Part shown: positions 28,683 through 36,037 of the stretch, in pieces | Numbering within the stretch: the stretch's first letter is position 1 | Layout: each line of letters starts with the position of its first letter | Source: Agrobacterium cavarae | GTDB taxonomy: Bacteria; Pseudomonadota; Alphaproteobacteria; Rhizobiales; Rhizobiaceae | Direction: 5' to 3' | Assembly (NCBI RefSeq): GCF_004310285.1 | Contig: NZ_SISF01000031.1 | Span: 318,511 to 382,510, forward strand | DNA length: 64,000 bases | The notes under the pieces: generated by a model | Told to the model about the DNA's origin: nothing | Database searches by the model: none | The model's input: only the letters and a program-made list of their open reading frames with translations | Made by a program: the position numbers and the translations under genes

Positions 28683-29267
28683 TTACGGTCGGACGAAGCC
28701 TTCCGCCGTCAGCTCGGTGTCGATATGCGCCACCATGGTGGCACGCGCGACCGCATAGACCTCACTGCATCCGGTAATGCGGAAGCCGAGCTTCTCCTGC
28801 ACGTTGAGCGACGCCGGGTTATCGGCAAAGACGCCCGAATGCAGAACCTCGTTCGGCATACGCCGGAAGAAGCGCTCGACGACGGCGCCAACGGCCTCCG
28901 TCATGTAGCCCTTGCCCCAGTAGAAGCGGTTCAGCCAGTAGCCGAGGTGCCATTGACCGTGACGCCGCTCTACCGATACCACGCCGATCAGGGTGTCATC
29001 ACCGGTGGTGATGGCGAAATCCCAATCGGGCAGGGTGCCCGAGGTTCGCAGGATCAGCCATTCCAGTGCATCCTGCTTGTAGTAGGGCGCTGGAACACGG
29101 GCCAACATGCGGGTGACCTGGAAGTCGGCAAGCGTATCCGCAATCGAGCCCGCATCGGTGAGCCGCTGGGGCCGGAGCACCAGCCGTTCGGTTTCGATCG
29201 TCGGGCAAGGGCCGGGCGGTGGGGTCGTTTCGACGCTGCGGGGACGCATCAGCTGAGCCGTACTCAT
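28683..29267 (-). CDS. GNAT-family N-acetyltransferase (RimJ/RimL type), second of a pair
   Basis: The 194-residue protein has the GNAT fold of the RimJ/RimL type: ETERLVLRPQRLTDAGSIADTL, a central strand region DDTLIGVVSVERR, the acetyl-CoA loop HLGYWLNRFYWGKGYMTEAVGAVV and NPASLNVQEKLGFRITG. Such proteins acetylate the amino terminus of ribosomal proteins or small molecules; the substrate is unknown. ATG 29267 overlaps the stop of the upstream acetyltransferase by four bases (ATGA), so both are made together. The two are clearly related paralogues from an old tandem duplication. Confidence 0.87.
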   Translation of the reverse strand: MSTAQLMRPRSVETTPPPGPCPTIETERLVLRPQRLTDAGSIADTLADFQVTRMLARVPAPYYKQDALEWLILRTSGTLPDWDFAITTGDDTLIGVVSVERRHGQWHLGYWLNRFYWGKGYMTEAVGAVVERFFRRMPNEVLHSGVFADNPASLNVQEKLGFRITGCSEVYAVARATMVAHIDTELTAEGFVRP

Positions 29268-29896
29268 CGCATGTCTCCCCAGCTTCTCAATGATACCCAT
29301 GTCTTGCGATCCAGCCTGTACCATTCAACCGGGACCATGGCGCCCAGCGCCAGCGATCCGACCATGCCGGAACCCTGCAGCTGAAACCCGCACTTTTGTA
29401 TGACACGGCGAGAGCCGATATTGGTCACCCGGCACCGCGCATCGATCTGGTCGATCTCGCGGGTACGGAAGGCCATGTCGATCAGCGCGTGGGCCGCTTC
29501 GGTGGTATAACCCCTGTTCCAATAGGGCTCGCCCAGCCAGTAGCCCATTTCAAGGGTCTTTTCGTCTTCCTGCGGCTCCAGTCCGCAGCACCCCATGAAC
29601 TCGCCATTGTCCATGCGCGTAATCGCATAGACGCACTTGCCAATCTCGCCATTTGCTGCACGGCGCACAAAATCCGCGGCGTCTTTCGCCGTGTAAGGGT
29701 GCGGCATGCGCGACACCATGGTCGCGATGTTGGCGTTGTTGGCAAGATGGGCAAGGGCGTCGATGTCTTCTTCGTGGGGTTTGCGCAAGACAAGTCTTTG
29801 CGACAACAAGACGGGGCAATCGCTCCTTGACCGTTCAGGTCTTATCCGTTCTTCGGGTGACCGTGATTGGTCGACCCTCAACAATTCAGCTTGCAT
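29264..29896 (-). CDS. GNAT-family N-acetyltransferase (RimJ/RimL type), first of a pair
   Basis: The 210-residue paralogue of the following gene has SQRLVLRKPHEEDIDALAHLANN, GEFMGCCGLEPQEDEKTLEMGYWLGEPYWNRGYTTEAAHALI and RVTNIGSRRVIQKCGFQLQG, all RimJ/RimL-type GNAT landmarks. Target unknown. It lies between rpmA and obgE, where related genomes also carry acetyltransferases, so a link to ribosomal proteins is possible but not shown. The terminator at 29922-29961 separates it from rpmA, so it probably has its own promoter in the short gap or depends on read-through. Confidence 0.87.
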   Translation of the reverse strand: MQAELLRVDQSRSPEERIRPERSRSDCPVLLSQRLVLRKPHEEDIDALAHLANNANIATMVSRMPHPYTAKDAADFVRRAANGEIGKCVYAITRMDNGEFMGCCGLEPQEDEKTLEMGYWLGEPYWNRGYTTEAAHALIDMAFRTREIDQIDARCRVTNIGSRRVIQKCGFQLQGSGMVGSLALGAMVPVEWYRLDRKTWVSLRSWGDMR

Positions 29897-29921
29897 GGTT
29901 CAGTCCTCCGTGGAGTTAAAG

Positions 29922-29961
29922 AAAAAAGGGGAGTTGGGTGGTGCCCCAACTCCCCTTTTTT
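29922..29961 (-). terminator. Strong terminator after rplU-rpmA
   Basis: AAAAAAGGGG-AGTTGGG pairs with CCCAACT-CCCCTTTTTT over a 6-base loop, a near-perfect 17-bp stem with T-runs on both strands. It closes the L21-L27 operon. Confidence 0.9.
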
Positions 29962-30026
29962 GTGACTGAACCTGTTACGTCTCAGCCGGGTCATTGGGAC
30001 ACCGGCTGCATATGACGCTTACCGGC

Positions 30027-30296
30027 TTATTCTGCGGCTTCCGCTTTCGGCGCTACGGACACGAATACGCGACCATTGGCCTTCGTGCGGAAGTTAACGT
30101 TGCCTGCCGTGAGTGCAAAAAGCGTATGATCTTTGCCCATGCCGACATTGGCGTCGGGATGCCACTGCGTGCCACGCTGACGAACGATAATGTTGCCTGG
30201 AATGACGGCTTCGCCGCCGAACTTCTTCACGCCAAGGCGCTTGGAGTTGGAATCGCGACCGTTACGCGAAGAACCGCCAGCTTTTTTGTGTGCCAT
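30027..30296 (-). CDS. rpmA: 50S ribosomal protein L27
   Basis: The 89-residue protein starts [20 protein letters not shown], the universally conserved N-terminal arm that reaches the peptidyl-transferase centre, followed by [23 protein letters not shown] and DHTLFAL. There is no cleavable N-terminal leader of the Firmicute type. The tail is short and alanine/glutamate-rich. It is 40 bases downstream of rplU. Confidence 0.98.
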   Translation of the reverse strand: MAHKKAGGSSRNGRDSNSKRLGVKKFGGEAVIPGNIIVRQRGTQWHPDANVGMGKDHTLFALTAGNVNFRTKANGRVFVSVAPKAEAAE

Positions 30297-30336
30297 TGGA
30301 TTGCTCCTTTAAACTTAGTTTCCCGTGTCGCGCCGA

Positions 30337-30651
30337 TTAGGCAGCAACGATGTCCGTGATACGGACGACAGTGTGATGCTGACGATGGCCGCGCGTACGC
30401 TTCGAGTTCTGACGACGACGCTTCTTGAAGGCGATGACCTTCTTGCCGCGGTTGTGCTCGACAACTTCAGCCTTGACCGTTGCGCCTGCAACGAAAGGTG
30501 CGCCGAACTTTGCATCAGCGCCAACGCCGACAACGAGAACTTCAGTGAATTCTACAGTTGCGCCTGCGTCTGCTTCCAGCTTTTCGATGGTCAGCACGTC
30601 GTTGGCGCTTACGCGGTACTGCTTACCGCCGGTCTTGATGACTGCGAACAT
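30337..30651 (-). CDS. rplU: 50S ribosomal protein L21
   Basis: The 104-residue protein has the family pattern [44 protein letters not shown] and the C-terminal rRNA-binding signature [28 protein letters not shown]. First gene of the rplU-rpmA operon; its promoter lies in the 324-base gap upstream. Confidence 0.98.
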   Translation of the reverse strand: MFAVIKTGGKQYRVSANDVLTIEKLEADAGATVEFTEVLVVGVGADAKFGAPFVAGATVKAEVVEHNRGKKVIAFKKRRRQNSKRTRGHRQHHTVVRITDIVAA

Positions 30652-30975
30652 TTTTTATCCTTTCATGTTCGTTCCGGCTCTGCGCTTTTGGCGCTGGCCG
30701 TCTTTTTATCAGTCGGAGTAGCGGAAATTCGTCGAGGCAAATGCCCTTGGAAACTCTGCCGGTGGACCGCTTTTTTCAAAGCGGAGTAAACGGAAGGCGC
30801 AATACGCCATCAATTTGGCTGCGAATTACGCGAGCGAGGCCTTTATGTCAAGGTTCAAAACGGCCTAAAAACGACGGCTGCGCCTAGAAAATCAGGCCTT
30901 TTGCGCCGTTGTTGCAAACAGGTCTCGAATTTTATGTCGCAAGGGTTTATATCAGCCCCACAGCAAGGAGCAGAA
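30652..30975. other. Gene-free region between divergent rplU and the zincin gene
   Basis: These 324 bases hold the rplU promoter and leader and the zincin-gene promoter. A small hairpin (CCGCTTT and AAAGCGG around TTTC, about 30768-30785) lies in the probable rplU leader about 120 bases from the start codon. I see no small gene or recognisable L21-leader structure with confidence. Confidence 0.5.
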
Positions 30976-31419
30976 ATGGCCCGCATAGACAGTACCGACG
31001 ATTGGCGGGATCGCCACGCGCCGACAATATCAGCGTTTGAATCGCTTGCCATTGAGGCATATGGCCACCTGCCGGAAGAATTTCGTGCGCTGACGAAAGA
31101 TCTGATCATCGAGATCTCGGAGTTCCCGACCGACGATGTGTTCGAGGACATGGCGCTCGAAACGCCGTTCGACCTGCTCGGCCTTTTCGAAGGCCGCGGC
31201 ATTTCGGAGCGTTTCACCATGGAAACCGGCGAGATGGTTAACCGCATCACGCTCTATCGCCGCCCGATCCTGGATTACTGGGCCGAGAACGAAGAGACGC
31301 TTGGCGACATCATCACACACGTCCTCATCCACGAAATCGGCCATCACTTCGGCCTGTCGGACGACGACATGGAGCGGATCGAGGAAAGCGCGGACGACGC
31401 GGCTGCAGATCGCGGGTGA
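30976..31419 (+). CDS. Zincin-like metallopeptidase family protein (DUF1025/PF06262 type)
   Basis: This small 147-residue protein has the zinc-binding motif HEIGHHFGLSD near residues 115-125, preceded by an acidic conserved region (DVFEDMALETPFDLLGLFEGR) and NRITLYRRPILDYWAE. Members have a minimal zincin fold; substrates are not known and proteolytic activity is not established. ATG 30976 follows AAGGAG at 30965-30970; the 25 codons upstream are open but not supported. No signal peptide, so probably cytoplasmic. Confidence 0.88.
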   Translation: MARIDSTDDWRDRHAPTISAFESLAIEAYGHLPEEFRALTKDLIIEISEFPTDDVFEDMALETPFDLLGLFEGRGISERFTMETGEMVNRITLYRRPILDYWAENEETLGDIITHVLIHEIGHHFGLSDDDMERIEESADDAAADRG

Positions 31420-31470
31420 GTGACTTAGCTTGCGTGCGCGTGTGCGACAAAGCCGCAACGCCCGCTTTTA

Positions 31471-31557
31471 GTCGTCCTCGCCCTTCAGGCGAGGATCCAT
31501 AAGCCATTGACGCTATTGGTAAAGGTGGATCCTCAGGTCAAGCCCGAGGATGACGGT
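31471..31557. repeat. Inverted pair of palindromic GAGGATCC-type repeats
   Basis: Left arm GTCGTCCTCGCC with CTTCAGGCGAGGATCCA and right arm TGGATCCTCAGG with TCAAGCCCGAGGATGAC are imperfect inverted copies of each other, separated by about 26 bases; each is also a hairpin. The CTCGGGTCAAGCCCGAGGATGAC type sequence is common between genes in alphaproteobacteria. It fills most of the gap between the converging zincin and DUF1737 genes. Confidence 0.65.
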
Positions 31558-31586
31558 AGAGGAGACCTCGACCGTCACAACCGCTC

Positions 31587-31793
31587 TTACTGCTCACCCA
31601 GCTTCATATCGGGATGATAGTCCTTGCCCTCGACGGTCTTCGTCACCGCCTGGCCGCAATGCATGATGCCGGCTGCGGCGTTGAAGGCGTAGCTTGGTGA
31701 GCCTGCAAGTTCCCAGCCCTTGTTGAGAGCGTCGGTGACGCGGTGACAGAATTTCGCGTCGTCCGGGCCCGTGATGAAACGATAGACCTTCAT
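31587..31793 (-). CDS. DUF1737 small protein
   Basis: This 68-residue protein matches the DUF1737 pattern: MKVYRFITGPDDAKFCHRVTDALNKGWELAGSPSYAFN and a C-terminal GKDYHPDMKLGEQ. Such proteins are often found near or fused to metabolic lyase genes; the function is unknown. Its start overlaps the stop of the CitE-like gene by four bases (ATGA), so it is translated with that lyase. Confidence 0.85.
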   Translation of the reverse strand: MKVYRFITGPDDAKFCHRVTDALNKGWELAGSPSYAFNAAAGIMHCGQAVTKTVEGKDYHPDMKLGEQ

Positions 31794-32701
31794 GTGTTTC
31801 CTGCCTTTCTTGCGGCGATGATCTCGGCGATGGCGACGAGGCGTTCTGCGCCGGTCACATGCAGCCGTTCGATCATCCGTCCGTTGATGTTGATGACGTT
31901 CAATCCCACAGATTCGGGTCTTGCGAAAGCCGCGATCGTCTCGCGCGCCTCTACAAGTGCAGCCTCATCGGGAGTGAAGGCGGTGTTTGCCGCCTCGATC
32001 TGCGCCGGGTGGATCAGCATCTTGCCATCAAAGCCCATGTCGCGACCCTGCTCGCATTCCATGGCGAAGGCATCCAGATCGCGGAAATCGTTGGAAACGC
32101 TGTCGATCACATCGAGGCCATAAGCCCGGGCCGCAAGCACCACCTGCATCAGCCAGGGGACGAGATAGGTGCGCCCCGGTCTTGCCGGAACGCGGGTATC
32201 CTTGCGCAGATCGTTCAGTCCCACCACGAAGGCGCTAAGTCTCGCGGCTTTGGTGTGCGCGGCTTCGGCAATCGCTGCGGCATTCAGGACGCCGCGCGGT
32301 GTCTCGATCATCGCCCAGATCTGCATCTCTTCCGGAGCGTCGGCTTCGTCCAGAAGGTCGGCAAGTTCGTGAATGTCGGAGGGCTGCTCGACCTTTGGCA
32401 AGAGTACGGCTTGGGGGCCGCAGGTCAGCGCAGCCTCCACATCCTTGAGCCCGGCCTGCGTGGACAGCGGATTGATGCGGATGATCGCTTCGCGGTTTGC
32501 CAGCGGCGTCTCGCGGAAGAAGGACAGGAGGTTGCTGCGCGCCTCATCCTTCATGTCGGGAGCAACCGAATCTTCCAGGTCAAAGATCGCGCCATCGCAG
32601 TCAAGAGAGCTTAGCTTTTGGAGGGCGCGCAGGTTGATTGCAGGCACAGACAGCAGCGAACGGCGCGGGCGTGCAGTATTATCGACAAAAAATTCGGCCA
32701 T
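31790..32701 (-). CDS. HpcH/HpaI aldolase / citrate lyase beta-subunit-like protein
   Basis: This 303-residue TIM-barrel lyase of the CitE/malyl-CoA lyase group has RRSLLSVPAINLRALQKLSSLDCDGAIFDLEDSVAP (metal-site Asp and Glu), ANREAIIRINPL, VLLPKVEQPSD, IWAMIETPRGVLNA (second metal Glu) and FDGKMLIHPAQIEAANTAF. It probably cleaves or forms an acyl-CoA ester of a 2-hydroxy or 3-hydroxy acid, such as malyl- or citramalyl-CoA. No CitD or CitF partner is nearby, so it is not a classical citrate lyase subunit. Paired with the DUF1737 gene. Confidence 0.88.
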   Translation of the reverse strand: MAEFFVDNTARPRRSLLSVPAINLRALQKLSSLDCDGAIFDLEDSVAPDMKDEARSNLLSFFRETPLANREAIIRINPLSTQAGLKDVEAALTCGPQAVLLPKVEQPSDIHELADLLDEADAPEEMQIWAMIETPRGVLNAAAIAEAAHTKAARLSAFVVGLNDLRKDTRVPARPGRTYLVPWLMQVVLAARAYGLDVIDSVSNDFRDLDAFAMECEQGRDMGFDGKMLIHPAQIEAANTAFTPDEAALVEARETIAAFARPESVGLNVININGRMIERLHVTGAERLVAIAEIIAARKAGNT

Positions 32702-32812
32702 GCCCCACTTGTGTCAATCTTTTGTTACATCTGCAAGGTCGATGACGGTGTGAAACCTCTTGCAAGCGTCAAGAAGAAGGCCCACATTCGTCTGGACAGA
32801 AAGGTTTGGACC

Positions 32813-33049
32813 ATGCAGGGCATTCGTACATTCTTCATCGCAGCCTCCAGCGTCGCAGTTCTGGCTCTCGCCGCGCTCTTCACCGCATCTCTGACGATCG
32901 CATTCGTCGGAACGCTTGCGGTTCTCAGCATCGCCAAGATGTTCTCCTCCCGCCTCAAGCCTGAGCCCATCCGCGTGAAGACGCAGGATCGCCGCCAGCA
33001 GAACATGCGCGTGTGGAATGATGGCCGCGGCACGATTATCGATCTCTGA
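32813..33049 (+). CDS. Small membrane protein of unknown function
   Basis: A 78-residue protein: a hydrophobic hairpin (about residues 4-42, FFIAASSVAVLALAALFTAS then LTIAFVGTLAVLSIAKMF) followed by a basic tail (SRLKPEPIRVKTQDRRQQNMRVWNDGRGTIIDL). ATG 32813 follows AAAGG by about nine bases; the frame is open far upstream but that part overlaps the CitE-like gene antisense. I do not recognise a family. It is a single gene upstream of leuD. Confidence 0.7.
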   Translation: MQGIRTFFIAASSVAVLALAALFTASLTIAFVGTLAVLSIAKMFSSRLKPEPIRVKTQDRRQQNMRVWNDGRGTIIDL

Positions 33050-33192
33050 TCGGTTCAACTGACGCTTTGGCATTGTAATTCAATTATTGGCGGCGTACCG
33101 CAATGGCGTGCTTTGATCTTCAAAAGCGCGCCTTTTTGCTTTAATGGCCTTGGTTGAACGGCTGAGTGCCGGCCAGAATTTCGGAGTGAGAG

Positions 33193-33798
33193 ATGGATAA
33201 GTTCACCAAGCTGACGGGTGTTGCCGCCCCCATGCCCGTCGTCAATGTCGACACGGACATGATCATTCCCAAGGACTACCTGAAGACCATCAAGCGCACC
33301 GGTCTTGGCAAGGGCCTGTTTGCCGAATCGCGCTACCTCGAAGACGGCTCGCCAAACCCGGATTTCGTGCTGAACAAGCCTGCCTATCAGAATGCGCAAA
33401 TCCTGGTGGCTGGCGACAACTTCGGTTGCGGCTCGTCGCGCGAGCATGCACCCTGGGCGCTTCTCGATTTCGGCATTCGCTGCGTCATTTCCACCAGCTT
33501 CGCCGACATCTTCTACAGCAACTGTTTCAAGAACGGCATTCTGCCCATCGTCGTCAGCCCTGAAAACCTCGAAAAGCTCCTCGACGATGCTTCGCGCGGC
33601 TCCAACGCCGTGTTGACGATCGACCTGGAAAACCAGGAAATCAGCGGCCCTGATGGCGGGCGGATCACCTTCGAGATCGATGCCTTCAAGCGTCACTGCC
33701 TGCTGAACGGTCTGGATGATATCGGCCTGACGCTGGAACATGCCGGCGCGATCGATAGCTTCGAAAAGACCAACGCCTCCGTCCGGCCCTGGGCCTGA
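33193..33798 (+). CDS. leuD: 3-isopropylmalate dehydratase small subunit
   Basis: LeuD partners LeuC to isomerise 2-isopropylmalate to 3-isopropylmalate in leucine synthesis. The 201-residue protein is an aconitase swivel domain: [27 protein letters not shown], then the conserved [17 protein letters not shown] and [25 protein letters not shown] clear GGAGTGAG ribosome site precedes the ATG. leuB follows in the same direction after a 227-base gap; leuC is not in the window, as is usual in rhizobia where leuC is separate. Confidence 0.97.
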   Translation: MDKFTKLTGVAAPMPVVNVDTDMIIPKDYLKTIKRTGLGKGLFAESRYLEDGSPNPDFVLNKPAYQNAQILVAGDNFGCGSSREHAPWALLDFGIRCVISTSFADIFYSNCFKNGILPIVVSPENLEKLLDDASRGSNAVLTIDLENQEISGPDGGRITFEIDAFKRHCLLNGLDDIGLTLEHAGAIDSFEKTNASVRPWA

Positions 33799-33848
33799 CA
33801 ACGATCACATAATTGCAGCCGGCCAACGACAATTCTTGAACAGACTGT
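33799..33848 (+). repeat. Internally deleted copy of the 141-bp terminal-inverted-repeat element
   Basis: From the base after the leuD stop, ACAACGATCACATAATTGCA resembles the left end of the elements at 56112 and 59233. It joins directly to GGCCAACGACAATTC-TTGAACAGACTGT, an almost exact right end. The middle of the element is missing, leaving about 50 bases. Confidence 0.6.
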
Positions 33849-34025
33849 GAAACGAAACGACGACGTCTCGAAAGCCGGTTTGGTGCGTCACCCGTACCGA
33901 ATCGGCTTTTGCTTTGCTTGAAATGCTTCAGGTCGAGCGTTAAGAAGCCCGCATCTTGCAGCCTTTCGGCGTTGCAACCCATGTTTTGACGTGCGCTTTC
34001 TTTCCAAGCGCCCAAGGAGGATTTC

Positions 34026-35132
34026 ATGACTGTGCGCTCGCTCTTCCTGTTGCCTGGCGACGGTATCGGCCCGGAGGCGATGACCGAGGTCCGCAAGCTG
34101 ATCGATTACATGAACAGCGAGAAGAATGCCGGCTTCACGGTCGAGGAAGGCCTTGTTGGCGGTTGCGCTTACGATGCGCATGGCGCGGCAATTTCCGATG
34201 CCGATATGGAAAAGGCGTTGGCAGCTGACGCCATTCTGTTCGGCGCGGTCGGCGGACCGAAGTGGGATGGCGTGCCTTATGAAGTTCGCCCGGAAGCGGG
34301 CCTGCTGCGCCTGCGCAAAGATCTTGAGCTTTTCGCCAATCTCCGCCCAGCCATCTGCTACCCGGCGCTGGCCTCTGCCTCGTCGCTGAAGCCGGAGCTG
34401 GTGGAAGGCCTCGACATTCTCATCGTTCGCGAGTTGACGGGTGGCGTCTATTTCGGCGAGCCGAAGCAGATCATCGATCTCGGTAACGGCCAGAAGCGCG
34501 GGATCGACACGCAGATCTACGACACTTTCGAAATCGAGCGTATCGCCAGCGTCGCCTTTGAACTGGCGCGCACGCGCGGCAACCGCGTCTGCTCCATGGA
34601 AAAGCGTAACGTCATGAAGTCCGGCGTCCTGTGGAACCAGGTCGTTACCGAAACCCATGCGGCGAAGTACAAGGATGTGCAGCTGGAGCATATGCTGGCC
34701 GATGCCGGTGGCATGCAGCTGGTGCGCAAGCCCAAGCAGTTCGACGTCATTGTCACCGACAATCTCTTCGGCGACATGCTCTCCGACGTCGCCGCCATGT
34801 TGACGGGCTCGCTCGGCATGCTGCCATCTGCGTCTCTCGGTGCGCCGGATGCCAAGACCGGCAAGCGCAAGGCCATGTATGAGCCGGTTCACGGTTCTGC
34901 TCCCGATATCGCCGGCCAGGGTATTGCCAACCCGATCGCAATGATCGCCTCCTTCGCCATGTGCCTGCGCTACTCCTTCAACATGGTCGATGACGCTACC
35001 AAGCTGGAAACGGCGATCGCCAATGTGCTGGAAAAGGGCATCCGCACCGCCGACATCATGGCCGCCGGCGCACGACAGGTCAGCACGTCGGAAATGGGCG
35101 ATGCGGTTCTGGCGGAATTCAAGGCTCTATAA
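34026..35132 (+). CDS. leuB: 3-isopropylmalate dehydrogenase
   Basis: NAD-dependent oxidative decarboxylation of 3-isopropylmalate, third step of leucine synthesis. The 368-residue protein has [20 protein letters not shown], the substrate-binding Arg region [45 protein letters not shown], the metal-binding Asp pair in [19 protein letters not shown] and [26 protein letters not shown] lies six bases before the ATG. Confidence 0.97.
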   Translation: MTVRSLFLLPGDGIGPEAMTEVRKLIDYMNSEKNAGFTVEEGLVGGCAYDAHGAAISDADMEKALAADAILFGAVGGPKWDGVPYEVRPEAGLLRLRKDLELFANLRPAICYPALASASSLKPELVEGLDILIVRELTGGVYFGEPKQIIDLGNGQKRGIDTQIYDTFEIERIASVAFELARTRGNRVCSMEKRNVMKSGVLWNQVVTETHAAKYKDVQLEHMLADAGGMQLVRKPKQFDVIVTDNLFGDMLSDVAAMLTGSLGMLPSASLGAPDAKTGKRKAMYEPVHGSAPDIAGQGIANPIAMIASFAMCLRYSFNMVDDATKLETAIANVLEKGIRTADIMAAGARQVSTSEMGDAVLAEFKAL

Positions 35133-35181
35133 GAGCGTCCTTATGGTTCTGTCGCGCCCGAGCTTTGCTTGGGCGCCACGA

Positions 35182-35283
35182 CAGCATCGGCCCGAAATCG
35201 ATATCGATTTTCGGACAAGCACGATGCGTCTATTCAAAAAGGTAAAGCGTCCTTTGTGCGTCCACTCGGTCGCACGGCGCTTT
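35182..35283 (+). repeat. Two-hairpin intergenic repeat (RIME-like), copy 2
   Basis: It begins CAGCATCGGCCCGAAATCG and ends GTCGCACGGCGCTTTA, matching 4091-4186 in order, with a degraded first hairpin and a small insertion. It lies between the converging leuB and SufR-like genes, in the same orientation as copy 1. Confidence 0.7.
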
Positions 35284-35308
35284 ATTGCAAGCACGGGCGA
35301 ACCTTGCG

Positions 35309-35926
35309 CTAACCGATCCGGTACGCGCATCGTCTCGCACCCTGTAGCAGGTGCTCGGTCCTTTCCACCGGTGCGCCCAGCACGGCTCTGAAAATATCGA
35401 TCTCCGAACGGCAAAAGCCACGGCAGGCGGTTGCGGCGGCGCATATCGGACAGTGGTTTTCGACGAGGATGAAGTGTCCATCCTCTTCCTGCCACCAGCT
35501 TGCCATATAGCCCTCGGCCACCCGCAAGGCTGAGAGCCGCGCGACACGCTCGTCCAGCGTAAAGGCGCCGAGAAGTGCCGCGCCGTACATCGCCGCTGTC
35601 TTGCGCTCCCGGGCTGTAATGATCATTTCCAGCGCATCCGCGCCAAGCTCGCTGCCGATCGCTTCTATGAGTGACACCGCGATGTCCGCATGACCATCTG
35701 GAAATTCGCGATGGCCGGCGCTGGTCAGGCGCCAGCTTTGACGCGGCCGCCCCCGCCCGATTGCGGGCTCCGCAATGCTTTCCACCAAACCTTCATCGGC
35801 GAGTTTGGCAAGCTGCTGGCGTGCTGCTTCGCCCGTCAGGCCAAGAACTTCGCTGAGCGCTGACGTGGCTTTGGGGCCTTCGGTCTTCAACAGATAGAGG
35901 AGCCTGTCACGGGGAGAAGGGCGCAT
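35309..35926 (-). CDS. SufR-like iron-sulfur winged-helix transcriptional regulator
   Basis: The 205-residue protein has an N-terminal winged helix (RLLYLLKTEGPKATSALSEVL, GEAARQQLAKLADEGLVES, GRPRQSWRLT) and a C-terminal domain with clustered cysteines: ENHCPICAAATACRGFCRSE and GARRCAYRI. That layout resembles SufR, which holds an iron-sulfur cluster through C-terminal cysteines and represses from inverted repeats. The gene is divergent from an MFS transporter, with a perfect CCAAG-N6-CTTGG palindrome between them. It may therefore sense iron, oxidants or NO and control the pump; the ligand is not known. Confidence 0.83.
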   Translation of the reverse strand: MRPSPRDRLLYLLKTEGPKATSALSEVLGLTGEAARQQLAKLADEGLVESIAEPAIGRGRPRQSWRLTSAGHREFPDGHADIAVSLIEAIGSELGADALEMIITARERKTAAMYGAALLGAFTLDERVARLSALRVAEGYMASWWQEEDGHFILVENHCPICAAATACRGFCRSEIDIFRAVLGAPVERTEHLLQGARRCAYRIG

Positions 35927-35970
35927 TTTGTCTGTCCTGCCGCTTGCTTAATTTGTCTGCGGGTGTAATT

Positions 35971-35988
35971 TCCAAGATATAACTTGGA
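35971..35988. promoter_or_regulatory. Palindromic operator between the SufR-like regulator and the MFS gene
   Basis: TCCAAG, ATATAA, CTTGGA is a perfect inverted repeat with 6-bp arms. It lies 45 bases from the regulator start and 50 bases from the transporter start. Cyanobacterial SufR is reported to bind CAAC-N6-GTTG; the geometry here (CAAG-N6-CTTG) is the same. Confidence 0.65.
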
Positions 35989-36037
35989 TAATTCTAAGCC
36001 GTTGACTTTGCAACGGCCTTTTATCGGAAATTCGATC

